NCBI GenBank assembly: GCA_001281695.1
Contig: LJIE01000001.1
Coordinates: 2,751,521-2,815,520 of the forward strand
Source of the DNA: a bacterium 336/3
GTDB taxonomy: Bacteria; Bacteroidota; Bacteroidia; Cytophagales; Thermonemataceae
DNA: 64,000 nt
Direction: 5' to 3'
Under the pieces are notes generated by a model, which made no database searches, was not told the origin of the DNA, and was given only the letters and a program-made list of their open reading frames with translations. Made by a program: the position numbers and the translations under genes. Shown here one piece after another: positions 18,211-27,362 of this stretch (position 1 is the first letter of the stretch; the number at the start of each line of letters is the position of its first letter).

Positions 18211-18240
18211 AAAAAAATACAAGGAGGGCTAGCCTCCTTG
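18211..18240 (-). terminator. Intrinsic terminator of porV
   Basis: CAAGGAGG (18220-18227) and CCTCCTTG (18233-18240) pair around GCTAG. On the minus strand the stem is followed by a T run (A run at 18211-18217), 30 bases after the porV stop. Confidence 0.85.
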
Positions 18241-18269
18241 TTGTCTTTATAAAAGATTTAATTTTTCTC

Positions 18270-19469
18270 TTAATTTGTAGAATCTGTATCAGGTGTTGCA
18301 GAAGCTGTCTGTTTGCCTCCAAAATTTAAAGATAAAGTAATACGGAATGTTTCTGCAAGAGGATTTCCTTTTTTGAAAGGAATCATGTAAGCTGCATCTA
18401 ATCCAAATATCTGATATCTCGCTCCAATACCAACAGTAGCATATTTTCTATCACCTTTGTTTTTATTTTCTAAAGCCATACCCAAACGAGCCATAAACAT
18501 ATCATTATAATTATACTCACCTCCAATATTGACCATCCACTCTTGCATTTCTTCTTTGAAACCATCAGGGGCATCACTAAAAGAAGAGAAAATACCACTC
18601 AAAAGACTTATATCACGAGGATTTTTACCACTCACAATAACTCCTTGCGAATCTCTTAAGGGAGGAGAAGGAACAAGTAATTTGTTCAGATCCAAAGCCA
18701 ATGTAACTTTATTAAACTCATCAATTTGAGCAGTACCAGCACCACCTAAACGTAGGTTGGTAGGGATAAAATCTCTTTGATTTTCACCTGTATAAGATAT
18801 TTTTGCTCCTAAGTTTGAAATAGCTGCACCAAAAGCCAAATCTGTTTGTAAACCACCAATATTCAAATCTTTTTTATTATAGAAAGCAGAAATATCTACA
18901 CCACCTGTTACACCTGCACGAGCCTGTCCTGTTGAACCACTTGATGTAAAGTAAAGGTTCGCAATATTACTATTTACAAAGAATGCTCCTACAGCAAGTC
19001 CTAAATTATCTGTCAATCTGCGAGAATAATGTGAACGAATCGCAAATTCTCTAGGTCTATAATCTCCAATACCATTACCTTGAGCATCTGTAAAATTAAT
19101 ATCACCTAAGTCAAAATAAGTCATTGCAAGTGTTACAGCATGTCTGTCATCCCATTTATAATAACCACTTAAATAAGAAATAGACATATCATTTACAAGT
19201 TGGCGTAACCAAGGAGTATATGACAAGGCTACACCTATATTTTTATCAGAAAAAGCTATTTTTGCTGGATTCCAAAAAGTAGCATTTGCATCAGCAGAAA
19301 CTGCACTACCAGCATCCCCCATCCCAGCAGCACGAGAATCAGGAGAGATTTGAAGAAAAGGAACTGCCGTTGTAATAGGGCGACGTCCTGTTGTATCCAC
19401 CTGAGCCGATGATAAAAATGATAAGCTACTTAAAGTGATTGTAAAGCAAAAGAAAATTATTTTTTTCAT
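18270..19469 (-). CDS. porV: Type IX secretion outer-membrane protein PorV
   Basis: The 399-residue protein is PorV (LptO), a FadL-like beta barrel that carries cargo from the SprA translocon to the PorU sortase. A signal peptide (ends SFLSSAQ) is followed by the conserved family start FLQISPDSRAAGMGDAGSAVSADANATFWNPAKIAF, in pieces typical of PorV/PorQ. The rest alternates aromatic beta strands and ends in a strand (FRITLSLNFGG), as barrels do. It lies 117 bases after porU, the usual partner, on the same strand; it ends at its own terminator. Confidence 0.95.
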   Translation of the reverse strand: MKKIIFFCFTITLSSLSFLSSAQVDTTGRRPITTAVPFLQISPDSRAAGMGDAGSAVSADANATFWNPAKIAFSDKNIGVALSYTPWLRQLVNDMSISYLSGYYKWDDRHAVTLAMTYFDLGDINFTDAQGNGIGDYRPREFAIRSHYSRRLTDNLGLAVGAFFVNSNIANLYFTSSGSTGQARAGVTGGVDISAFYNKKDLNIGGLQTDLAFGAAISNLGAKISYTGENQRDFIPTNLRLGGAGTAQIDEFNKVTLALDLNKLLVPSPPLRDSQGVIVSGKNPRDISLLSGIFSSFSDAPDGFKEEMQEWMVNIGGEYNYNDMFMARLGMALENKNKGDRKYATVGIGARYQIFGLDAAYMIPFKKGNPLAETFRITLSLNFGGKQTASATPDTDSTN

Positions 19470-19586
19470 TGAATTATTAATTAGAAATTTTACAAAAATA
19501 CAAATATTTAGTAAAATTCATTCCATAAGGTTGTATTTTTTAGGATTGAAAATATATTTTTTTGTACTTATTTGATTTACTATGCT

Positions 19587-22500
19587 TTATTGCTTCAATA
19601 TTACAAGCCGATTGGTAACTGTATTTTGGCTGTTATCTTTTAGAGAACGAACGGAAATGCGGTAAATATAGACTCCATTAGCAAAATCCGTGCCATTTTC
19701 TTTTAAAACGATTTCTAGTTGTCTTACTACCGAAGTATTTGCCTCCAAAGCTTTTTTTGCTTCCCATACTTTTTTCCCTTGCGAATTTATGATTTGTATT
19801 TCAACTTCCAAATCTTCTTCAAATCTATTATGTTCAAAACTAAAAATTGTTTTATCACTAAATGGATTAGGGTAATTAAACACATTCTTAAGGGCCATTT
19901 GAGCCGTTGAGGCTACTATAAAACTAATTTTTTCTTCTGCTGAATTGTTATAAGTATCCCATGCCTTGAGTGTAAGTGTATAGTTGCCATTGGGTAAACT
20001 TCTAAACTGATACAATACATCTCCACTTTTATAGGTATCTATGTTTGCAGTATAAAAATTATTTAAAATTCTTGGAGAGGTTGTGCTATCGTTCAAATAA
20101 GCTGTAATATCATGTCCTACCCCTGCTGATGAAATGTTGATACCATTTTCATCATAGATTTTTGCTAGCAAAATAGGGTTTTGTCCCACAAGCCCACCAT
20201 CTACAAATGTAGTATCATTCATAAACAAACGTATTTTTGGAGGTGTATTGTCTGCTATAGGGTTTGCGTTGCTCCCTCCTACAATTATATCTGTTTTTCC
20301 TGAGCCAGCATCTCTGTTTTGAGTGGTATCAGAGGCATAAAAGCTTATTTTTCCTTCTCCATAAGCATAAACAATATCTTTGGGAATAACCGTTTCAAAG
20401 TAGAACTTCCCATTCTTCACACTTGCTTTTCCATTAAACAGTCTATTTTCTCGTGTAGAGAAATTAAATTTAGGAGATGACTGCGTTCCAAGAGTAGTTT
20501 TTAAGTTTAGTTTGTCAAAAATAATGGTTTCCAAAACACCTTGAAAATTAGGGATAATGGCATCATTTTCATCTCTAATTTCGCCTTCAATGGTTACTTT
20601 ACTCAATGCTTTAAGAGTATCCTGAGATACTAATATATCTTTGTTGTTGAGTTTTGTAATAACTATATTTTCTTTTGGATAAGCCAAACGCATGGAAGGA
20701 TCTCCCAATAACGAGAAATTTCTATTGATAGAACCACTTAAACTGTTATTTTTAGTCAAACGCATCACATCTCCCAATCGAGGCATTTTTCCTGAAATAG
20801 GTTCAAAAATAAAATTATAGATTTGAGTATTGAGTATAAAATTGGTACTTGAAAATACTGGTCTAGTCGTGGTTATTAAGCCTATTGCTCCTGCTTTAGG
20901 TTGTAAAACAGCTACTTCAGCTCCTGAAACAATGGAAGGCTCATCATATCTACCAAATTCGCAGGTTGCTGTAATCATAAGAGGCAAATGATTATAATTT
21001 TTCCATGTTTTGATGTCGGGGGTCCTCAAGACTTCTTCTTGCATCCAACCAACTTCTCCACCATGTCCTGTGTAATTGATAATCAAAGCACCTTTTTCAA
21101 TAGATTTTGTAAAAGCATCTTTACAAGCAGGCGAACGTTCACTCCCTCCTGTACTAACTTGCTGAAATGCATCTAAATAGATTTTTTCAATATTATAATT
21201 AGAATAAACTGTTTCTACCTTGTCTGTCAATTTATCTGCATCAGATTGGTGTTGGTTTACATCTCCGTCATCAGCCAAAAAAACTACATTTTTTCGCCAG
21301 CTACCTAAAGTTTCTTTATTGGTATAATGAATCAGTTTATCTACTACATCCTGAGCTTCTTGAGCTGTTCGGGCAGGTATACGTCCCACAGCAACATCTA
21401 TGGTATGGTCGAAAGTAGGAACATTATTGAATGTTTCTAGCCATTCTCCTTCTGTTGCTTCCATAAATCCAAAATAATCATCCGATGAGTAGCTATAAAT
21501 AGGATGCAACGACTCTCTTGACTCATAAATAGGAATGTAATTGGTATTATTAGTTAAACGATTTTTATAATCGTAAGAAGCAGCCCCGAAAAGTAATAAA
21601 TATTTCACTTCTGTTGGGTTCTTTTGATAGATGTGTTTTACAAAATCTCGCAAGGCTGATACATCTTGTTTACCTGATGAAAATTCATTGTATATTTGAA
21701 ATACATCTACCACCATTACAGATAGCTTATCATAGTCTCTTCTAAAACTGGCTAACTGTTCTGCTTGTTCTCTGAAATTGGGATGTGTAATGATGATTAA
21801 GTTTGCAGGATTCAATGCTCTCAAATTCTGATTTTCCATTCCTCCAACAAGCTGTGGACTTGGAAAGTCTGCTCCTTGCCATACTACAAATTCTTTCAAA
21901 GTATTTGTATTTACTCCAAAAACAGCTTGATTACCAGATAAATTATATTCTTGATTTACAGGATTTAACGGGCTTGTAATGTCCCAAATTCTTGAATTTC
22001 CATCTGTATTACCTACTGTAAAATTTGAAATACCAGCATTTAAACTTTTGATGGACTGAAATTTTGTTTGATTTCCATACAATTGAAGTTGCTTTTCATA
22101 TTGTACTCTAAAATAATTCAAATATCCTCTTGTACCTGTTCCTTGTTGGCTATAACTATAAGTTACGTTAAGTTGTGGTAACTGTGGCAGTTGATTACTA
22201 TTGATTACAAATGTTTCTGTTCCGATAGCTCCTTTACTTGCATAAGTAGCATCTATAATAGCTGATACATTATGTGTACCAACTGTGTTTCCATTGATGT
22301 TTACCTGAAAAGTAGAATTGGAAAAAGCCTGACTTAAAACTGATGATGTAAAAATCAGGTTTGAGCCAGCCACAATACCCTCTACATTATAATTATTGAC
22401 TTGTACTTGATTAGAGCCATTGAAAAATTCTCCATACCATTCTCTTCCTGAACCACCTCGCCCAATTTGACTCAAAATATTCTTTTCATCTTTTTCATGA

Positions 22501-23003
22501 AAAAAATATTCATCAAATGTATTGATGGTTTGTGTTGCTCCTGCTACAGAATTTTGTGTTTGAACACGAAACCCTTGCGAACTTTTAATAGTGATAAAAT
22601 AATAGTTTTTATCATCATACAGATTTTTTTCGTGTATAAATCTTTGATTAGAAGCATTATAATTCCATTTATTAGCTCCTTGAGCATAAAAAAGGATATA
22701 ATCGGAATCATTGAATCTGCCGTCTTCTTCACCTGCTACCAAAATAGAGTTTTCTTGTAAATCGGCTATACGAGCAGTATTGTTGGCTTGTGGCAACATA
22801 CCTCCTCCATTACCATAAATAGCAATGTTTTTAGGATTGATTTCATTTATATTGATTCCTAAATCACGAAGATTTTGAGCAGTAAGTTTATGTATTCCAG
22901 ATTCTGTAATGGCTATTTTATACCAATTACCCGAACTGAGTACTGAATTTTGAGCAAAAGACTGAAAAACAATAAAATAGAAAATAAAAACTAAATATCT
23001 CAT
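19587..23003 (-). CDS. porU: Type IX secretion system sortase PorU
   Basis: The 1138-residue protein cleaves the C-terminal sorting domain from cargo and links the cargo to anionic LPS on the cell surface. A signal peptide (ends FQSFAQ) leads into an N-terminal beta domain and a gingipain-type C25 protease domain. The catalytic pair is His647 (NYTGHGGEVGW) and Cys681 (ITATCEFGRYDEPS). The last 100 residues (from FNYPNPFSDKT to NRLVILK) look like a type IX sorting domain, as is known for PorU itself. Order porU-porV is conserved in Bacteroidota. It starts 48 bases after the preceding transglutaminase-like gene. Confidence 0.96.
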   Translation of the reverse strand: MRYLVFIFYFIVFQSFAQNSVLSSGNWYKIAITESGIHKLTAQNLRDLGININEINPKNIAIYGNGGGMLPQANNTARIADLQENSILVAGEEDGRFNDSDYILFYAQGANKWNYNASNQRFIHEKNLYDDKNYYFITIKSSQGFRVQTQNSVAGATQTINTFDEYFFHEKDEKNILSQIGRGGSGREWYGEFFNGSNQVQVNNYNVEGIVAGSNLIFTSSVLSQAFSNSTFQVNINGNTVGTHNVSAIIDATYASKGAIGTETFVINSNQLPQLPQLNVTYSYSQQGTGTRGYLNYFRVQYEKQLQLYGNQTKFQSIKSLNAGISNFTVGNTDGNSRIWDITSPLNPVNQEYNLSGNQAVFGVNTNTLKEFVVWQGADFPSPQLVGGMENQNLRALNPANLIIITHPNFREQAEQLASFRRDYDKLSVMVVDVFQIYNEFSSGKQDVSALRDFVKHIYQKNPTEVKYLLLFGAASYDYKNRLTNNTNYIPIYESRESLHPIYSYSSDDYFGFMEATEGEWLETFNNVPTFDHTIDVAVGRIPARTAQEAQDVVDKLIHYTNKETLGSWRKNVVFLADDGDVNQHQSDADKLTDKVETVYSNYNIEKIYLDAFQQVSTGGSERSPACKDAFTKSIEKGALIINYTGHGGEVGWMQEEVLRTPDIKTWKNYNHLPLMITATCEFGRYDEPSIVSGAEVAVLQPKAGAIGLITTTRPVFSSTNFILNTQIYNFIFEPISGKMPRLGDVMRLTKNNSLSGSINRNFSLLGDPSMRLAYPKENIVITKLNNKDILVSQDTLKALSKVTIEGEIRDENDAIIPNFQGVLETIIFDKLNLKTTLGTQSSPKFNFSTRENRLFNGKASVKNGKFYFETVIPKDIVYAYGEGKISFYASDTTQNRDAGSGKTDIIVGGSNANPIADNTPPKIRLFMNDTTFVDGGLVGQNPILLAKIYDENGINISSAGVGHDITAYLNDSTTSPRILNNFYTANIDTYKSGDVLYQFRSLPNGNYTLTLKAWDTYNNSAEEKISFIVASTAQMALKNVFNYPNPFSDKTIFSFEHNRFEEDLEVEIQIINSQGKKVWEAKKALEANTSVVRQLEIVLKENGTDFANGVYIYRISVRSLKDNSQNTVTNRLVILKQ

Positions 23004-23051
23004 AGTTTATTTTTATGATAAATTCCTTTTTAAACAATTTAGTAACCTTTT

Positions 23052-23885
23052 TTATTCCAACATATCCAACAATTCATGGATTTCATCCATTTTGTCAGCT
23101 TCTCCGAGTTGTTCATAAGCTACTATCAAATTTCTAAAAATACGTTTTACAATTTCGATATGAGAGCAAGGTCTATAAAAACTTTCTTGTTTTTGTAAGC
23201 CGAGTTGTTCGATGTAATTGTCAATATCTGCTTTAGTAAAAACCAAACCCTTATTAAATGCATTGATATAAAATGGTTTATTCTCCCAATCATAAATAAG
23301 AATAAATAAATTAGGCAAATTGACACCATGAATGGGTAACTTTAATTTTTGAGCCAAAAGCATATACACAACACACAAAGAAATAGGATTTCCTTTTTTG
23401 CCTTCAAAAACAATATTGAGCATATTGTTGGCTGGTGAGTGAAAATTTTTGGTATTTGCACTTAGTTTATACTCATCAAAAAGTGCATAATTGAGTATTT
23501 TTACTTGGTCGTAGGGATTCAATCCATCTTTGAAATGCACCCAAGTATTATAATAGAGTTGGTCTATTTTTTCTTGTAGCTCTTCGTAGGTAACCTCTGG
23601 ATATTGATAAGAAGCCACCACCCACATTCCTCTCAACAAATTATCAGGCTCATTTTCTTTCCAGTCTCTAAGGCGTTGTTTCGTTGTTTGGAATTGAAGT
23701 GTATGAATTAAGTTTTCAAGTTTAGTTTGAAGTGTGGGGTTCATGTTATTTTCCCATTCACTCTCCAAAAAAGGCAACACAGATTCGCCCAAAGAAAGCA
23801 ATTTGCTTTCTACATGATGGGTTATTTCTGTATCCTCATCATCCAAAAGTGCTATGAGAGCTTTTATTTCATTATCGGCAATCAT
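23052..23885 (-). CDS. Transglutaminase-like protein (SirB1-type)
   Basis: A 277-residue cytoplasmic protein. Residues 1-75 form short charged helices (HEAT-like); then NPYDQVKILNYALF and NMLNIVFEGKKGNPISLCVVYMLLAQKL match the SirB1/transglutaminase-like family, with Cys in GNPISLCVVY, His in LPIHGVNLPN and an acidic residue before IYDWENKPFYINAFNKG. The family is widespread but has no clear reaction; some members sit beside ribosome or signalling genes. It is the upstream neighbour of porU at 48 bases and may share its transcript. Confidence 0.8.
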   Translation of the reverse strand: MIADNEIKALIALLDDEDTEITHHVESKLLSLGESVLPFLESEWENNMNPTLQTKLENLIHTLQFQTTKQRLRDWKENEPDNLLRGMWVVASYQYPEVTYEELQEKIDQLYYNTWVHFKDGLNPYDQVKILNYALFDEYKLSANTKNFHSPANNMLNIVFEGKKGNPISLCVVYMLLAQKLKLPIHGVNLPNLFILIYDWENKPFYINAFNKGLVFTKADIDNYIEQLGLQKQESFYRPCSHIEIVKRIFRNLIVAYEQLGEADKMDEIHELLDMLE

Positions 23886-23927
23886 ATAAAATAGTTGGAA
23901 GGGTGTAAAGTCTATATTTTTATTTTT

Positions 23928-23959
23928 TTTGCTAAGTTAGTGTAAAAAAATTACTTTTG
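23928..23959 (+). promoter_or_regulatory. Promoter of tRNA-Arg
   Basis: TTTG (23928-23931), a 20-base spacer and TACTTTTG (23952-23959) match the Bacteroidota -33/-7 consensus, 19 bases before the tRNA 5' end. Confidence 0.75.
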
Positions 23960-23978
23960 TAAGCAAATTTATGAAAAT

Positions 23979-24050
23979 GCCTGCGTAGTTCAATGGATAG
24001 AATGTCAGATTCCGGTTCTGAAGATGGGAGTTCGAATCTCTTCGTGGGTA
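23979..24050 (+). tRNA. tRNA-Arg(CCG)
   Basis: A 72-base cloverleaf with anticodon loop TTCCGGT on stem TCAGA/TCTGA, so the anticodon is CCG (codon CGG). The T loop is TTCGAAT. The acceptor stem GCCTGCG/CGTGGGT holds G-U pairs at 1-72, 4-69 and 5-68, and the T stem has two more. The discriminator is A; CCA is not encoded. Confidence 0.95.
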
Positions 24051-24060
24051 CAAATTACTT

Positions 24061-24543
24061 CTAAGAATACACTTTTTCGATTGTTGTAGGAAAAATATAT
24101 TCTAAAAGCTTGTAACGGTAGTCAAAAATATACTCCAATCGCTTTCTAACAAAAATCCAGTTGGCAAAATCTCCTAAAATACCCAAAGGAACTTTATAAC
24201 TTACCAAATCTATCATTTCTACCCCTCCTTCTACTTCTCTGAAATGGTGTTGATGATGCCACAAGCTATAAGGTCCAAAACGTTGTTCATCTACAAAATA
24301 ATAAGGTTCTTGGACATGCGTAATTTCTGTAACCCATGAAATGGGTATTTTGAGTAATGGACGTAACTCATAGGCAACGATCATTCCCTGATACATTTTC
24401 TGATTTTCTTCAATAAGTTTTACCTCAAAACCCATATCAGGAGGCGTGATTTCTTTGAGATTAAAGGGAGATGAAAAGAAATCCCAAGCCTTTTCTAAAG
24501 AAATAGGTAATATTTGAGTTCTTTTAAGCTGATGAAGTGCCAT
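24061..24543 (-). CDS. SRPBCC-family ligand-binding protein
   Basis: The 160-residue protein opens with LKRTQILPISLEKAWDFFSSPFNLKEITPP, the classic first strand and helix of the START/SRPBCC fold, and continues with strands GMIVAYELRPLL and HHFREVEGGVEMIDLVSYKVP and a long C-terminal helix (VRKRLEYIFDYRYKLLEYIF). Members bind hydrophobic ligands; this subgroup is often labelled cell-division-inhibitor-like without proof. It lies between a tRNA gene and the HxlR regulator gene on the same strand as the latter, 91 bases apart, so a shared transcript is possible. Confidence 0.78.
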   Translation of the reverse strand: MALHQLKRTQILPISLEKAWDFFSSPFNLKEITPPDMGFEVKLIEENQKMYQGMIVAYELRPLLKIPISWVTEITHVQEPYYFVDEQRFGPYSLWHHQHHFREVEGGVEMIDLVSYKVPLGILGDFANWIFVRKRLEYIFDYRYKLLEYIFPTTIEKVYS

Positions 24544-24634
24544 AAAATAAAGTGTTTTATAGTTTGCTCTTCATATACTTTTTGAGTAGGCTTTTTGTTT
24601 GAATTTTAAAATTCATGTAGGTGTACTTTATAAG

Positions 24635-24964
24635 TTACTTTACATATTTAACTCCCCAATTCTGAATTTCAGTTAGAATGGGTTGTAACTCTAAACCTTT
24701 TTCAGTCAAAGAATACTCCACTGTTGGGGGTACAGTTGCATAAGCCTGTCTGTTTACAATACCCCACTCTTCTAATGATTTTAATTCTTTTACCAACATT
24801 CTGGTATTGATACCTTCAATAGAACGTTCTAATTCCTTAAACCTTTTAGTGCCATATAACAAAGCATAAATAATAGAAAATGACCATTTTCCTCCTATCA
24901 TATCTAAGGTTGTTCTAACTGGACAAGAATGTTTTTCGATTTTTTCAAAATTTTCTTTCTTCAT
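24635..24964 (-). CDS. HxlR-family transcriptional regulator
   Basis: A 109-residue winged-helix DNA-binding protein. The signature CPVRTTLDMIGGKWSFSIIYALL includes the Cys (Cys14) that senses electrophiles or oxidants in YodB/HypR-type members. The recognition part is RFKELERSIEGINTRMLVKELKSLEEWGIV, and the wing ends in TVEYSLTEKG. It probably regulates the divergent SRPBCC gene (25136-25657) or itself; a pair of similar 10-base direct repeats lies between them. Confidence 0.9.
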   Translation of the reverse strand: MKKENFEKIEKHSCPVRTTLDMIGGKWSFSIIYALLYGTKRFKELERSIEGINTRMLVKELKSLEEWGIVNRQAYATVPPTVEYSLTEKGLELQPILTEIQNWGVKYVK

Positions 24965-24997
24965 AAAAAACTGATTATCAACAAAGATTTACTTTAT

Positions 24998-25026
24998 GTT
25001 ACTACTTCACATTTTTGTAACTACTT
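24998..25026. promoter_or_regulatory. Direct repeat, possible HxlR operator
   Basis: GTTACTACTT (24998-25007) and GTAACTACTT (25017-25026) are near-identical, 19 bases apart start to start, in the divergent region of the HxlR gene and the SRPBCC gene. They are flanked by inverted TTACTTTAT (24989-24997) and ATAAAGTAA (25033-25041). Binding by the regulator is inference. Confidence 0.3.
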
Positions 25027-25135
25027 GCAAATATAAAGTAATGTATCCAACTTTGCAATAGAATATAAAAGTACAAAGAACCATATAATTATATTTTCAA
25101 TAATTCATTCGTAATCTCTTAATTTCCTTTCAAAA

Positions 25136-25657
25136 ATGATTTTTAAAATAAAACTAAAGAATATGTGGATAGCTTTGCTAATAATTGTTTTTGTGCTTTT
25201 TGCACTATCATTTACAAAATTTGAGATAAGAAAAGAAATTGTAATTAACCAGTCTCCCGAAAATGTTTGGAAGGTTATTATAGATTTTCAAAACTATAAA
25301 CATTGGAATACACAACTTGCTTATTTAGGCGGAGACATCAAGCCTAATGGTGATTTACATCTAAAATTGTCTGTTTCAGGAACAGCACCTTATGAGTTTA
25401 AACCCAAGATTTCACATTGGGAAGAAAATAAAAAATTTGCTTGGATTGCCATAACAGGTTTACCACGAATTTTTGATGGGGAACATTTTTTTGAACTCAA
25501 AAATTTAGGAAATAATACAACTTTACTCATCAATAGAGAAGAATATAGAGGCATCTTATCTCTGATAATTAAAAACTTACCCATGATGAAAAATGCTCCC
25601 ACAGGTTTTGAAACAATGAATTTAGAAATTAAAAACTATACTGAATCCAATAAATGA
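25136..25657 (+). CDS. Membrane-anchored SRPBCC-family protein
   Basis: The 173-residue protein starts with one membrane helix (MWIALLIIVFVLFALSF, about residues 11-27) and then an SRPBCC domain: FEIRKEIVINQSPENVWKVIIDFQNYKHW, strands in LHLKLSVSGTAPYEFKPKISHW, and EHFFELKNLGNNTTLLINREEYRG, then the C-terminal helix. Polyketide cyclase/dehydrase proteins have this layout. It is transcribed away from the HxlR regulator gene, which may control it. A second ATG at 25166 would remove ten residues before the membrane helix and cannot be ruled out. Confidence 0.75.
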   Translation: MIFKIKLKNMWIALLIIVFVLFALSFTKFEIRKEIVINQSPENVWKVIIDFQNYKHWNTQLAYLGGDIKPNGDLHLKLSVSGTAPYEFKPKISHWEENKKFAWIAITGLPRIFDGEHFFELKNLGNNTTLLINREEYRGILSLIIKNLPMMKNAPTGFETMNLEIKNYTESNK

Positions 25658-25696
25658 GTTTTTTCATAATTATCTTTTCAAATAATTATTGATTTT

Positions 25697-26329
25697 TTAC
25701 ATAAAATCCTCTAAAATACCTGCTCCCTGTCTAATGATTTCAAAATCGTCATTGGTACAATCTACAATGGTAGAGGGCTTGATGCCTCCAACTCCTCCAT
25801 CAATCACAATATCTACTGTGTTTTTAAACTTTTCGTACATGAGTTCAGGGTCTGTGGTATACTCAATGTACTCATCTTCATCATTATGGATGGATGTTGT
25901 AATAAGAGGGTTTCCAAGTTTTTCAACGATGATGCGTGGAATAGGATGATCAGGAACACGAATACCAATGGTTTTTCGGTTGTTATCTAGAATTTTGGGA
26001 ACTTTGTTGGTTGCCTCCAGAATAAATGTAAAAGCCCCTGGTAAAGCCTTTTTCATCAATCTGAATGTAGCATTGCTAAGGCTACGAGCATATTCGGAAA
26101 TGTGGCTTAAATCGTTGCAGATAAATGCAAAATTGGCTTTTTTGGGCTTGATTCCTTTAATTTGACAAATCTTTTCGATAGCTCTTTGGTTATGCAAATC
26201 ACAACCCATCCCATAAATGGTGTCTGTGGGATAAATAATCACTCCTCCATCTCGAAGGCAGTCTATCACCTGCTTGATTTTACGTTCTTCAGGGTTTTTT
26301 GGATGAATTTCAAGAAATAAAGCACTCAT
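25697..26329 (-). CDS. L-threonylcarbamoyladenylate synthase-family protein (Sua5/YciO/YrdC)
   Basis: From 26329 the protein has 210 residues. The family makes threonylcarbamoyl-AMP, the donor for the t6A37 modification of ANN-decoding tRNAs. Seen are [39 protein letters not shown] and [19 protein letters not shown], with [11 protein letters not shown]. The sequence style resembles the YciO subgroup, so it could be a paralogue rather than the main enzyme. A longer open frame to 26401 is rejected because it runs through the fabD terminator. It lies just after fabD on the minus strand. Confidence 0.88.
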   Translation of the reverse strand: MSALFLEIHPKNPEERKIKQVIDCLRDGGVIIYPTDTIYGMGCDLHNQRAIEKICQIKGIKPKKANFAFICNDLSHISEYARSLSNATFRLMKKALPGAFTFILEATNKVPKILDNNRKTIGIRVPDHPIPRIIVEKLGNPLITTSIHNDEDEYIEYTTDPELMYEKFKNTVDIVIDGGVGGIKPSTIVDCTNDDFEIIRQGAGILEDFM

Positions 26330-26358
26330 AAAAGTTGTATCATAAACTACAATATACA

Positions 26359-26396
26359 AAAATTGCAGATAACTTCTAAGAAGTATCTGCAATTTT
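26359..26396 (-). terminator. Intrinsic terminator after fabD
   Basis: AAAATTGCAGATA (26359-26371) pairs with TATCTGCAATTTT (26384-26396), 13 bp perfect, followed on the minus strand by T-rich sequence. It ends 20 bases downstream of the fabD stop and separates fabD from the Sua5/YciO gene. Confidence 0.85.
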
Positions 26397-26415
26397 ATCA
26401 ACCTTTCTTTATTTT

Positions 26416-27303
26416 TTATATACTTTGGGCTATTACCTCAGGGCTGATTTTCTTCACCAAACCCTGTAAAACTTTACCTGGTCCACACTCAATATATTCT
26501 TTTGCCCCTCCAAGTGTCATAGCTTGTACAGATTGTGTCCAACGAACGGGAGCTGTCAATTGAGCTATCAAGTTTTTCTGTATTTCTGCAGGATTATTTA
26601 CTGCTGATGCTGTTACATTCTGATAAATAGGACAATTAGGGTTTTTAAAATTGGTACTTTCTATTGCCTTTTGTAAATCCTGACGAGCTGGCTCCATAAG
26701 TGGTGAATGGAATGCTCCACCTACTTGCAAAACCAAAGCTCTTTTAGCACCAGCGTCTTTAAGTCGCTGACAAGCTACCTCAATCCCTGCCACAGTACCC
26801 GAAATAACGAGTTGCCCAGGGCAATTATAATTGGCAGCTACTACCAAATTTGCTTCATTTTCTTTGGTGATTTCCTGACAAATGGTTTCTACTTTTTCAT
26901 CATCCAAACCCAAAACAGCAGCCATCGTAGAGGGCTGTAATTCACAAGCTTTTTGCATTGCCTCAGCTCTTTTAGCAACCAAACGCAAAGCATCTTCAAA
27001 AGCAAGTGTACCATTGGCAACCAATGCCGAAAACTCTCCTAAAGAATGCCCAGCGACCATATCAGGTAATAAATTAGGGCTTGTTAGGGCTAACACTACA
27101 GAGTGTAAAAAAATAGCAGGTTGTGTAACTTTTGTTTGCTTCAGTTCTTCGTCTGTACCCGAAAACATTACATCTGTAAGTCTAAATCCAAGAATATCAT
27201 TGGCATTTTCAAAAATTTCTTTGGCTTTGGGATTGTTCTCGTACAAATCTTTACCCATACCACTAAATTGCGAACCTTGTCCAGGGAAAACGTATGCTTT
27301 CAT
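26416..27303 (-). CDS. fabD: Malonyl-CoA:ACP transacylase
   Basis: The 295-residue enzyme loads malonyl onto acyl carrier protein for fatty acid synthesis. Key motifs are [14 protein letters not shown] at the start, the nucleophile Ser in [12 protein letters not shown], the Arg in LVAKRAEAM, and the catalytic His in GGAFHSPLM. The C-terminal part ends in [15 protein letters not shown]. Length is usual (about 300). It stands apart from other fab genes and ends at a clear terminator. Confidence 0.96.
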   Translation of the reverse strand: MKAYVFPGQGSQFSGMGKDLYENNPKAKEIFENANDILGFRLTDVMFSGTDEELKQTKVTQPAIFLHSVVLALTSPNLLPDMVAGHSLGEFSALVANGTLAFEDALRLVAKRAEAMQKACELQPSTMAAVLGLDDEKVETICQEITKENEANLVVAANYNCPGQLVISGTVAGIEVACQRLKDAGAKRALVLQVGGAFHSPLMEPARQDLQKAIESTNFKNPNCPIYQNVTASAVNNPAEIQKNLIAQLTAPVRWTQSVQAMTLGGAKEYIECGPGKVLQGLVKKISPEVIAQSI

Positions 27304-27362
27304 GTAAAAAATTGAATTTTGTTTATGTTTTTAATCAGGCAAATAAACTCAAATTCTTTGTT

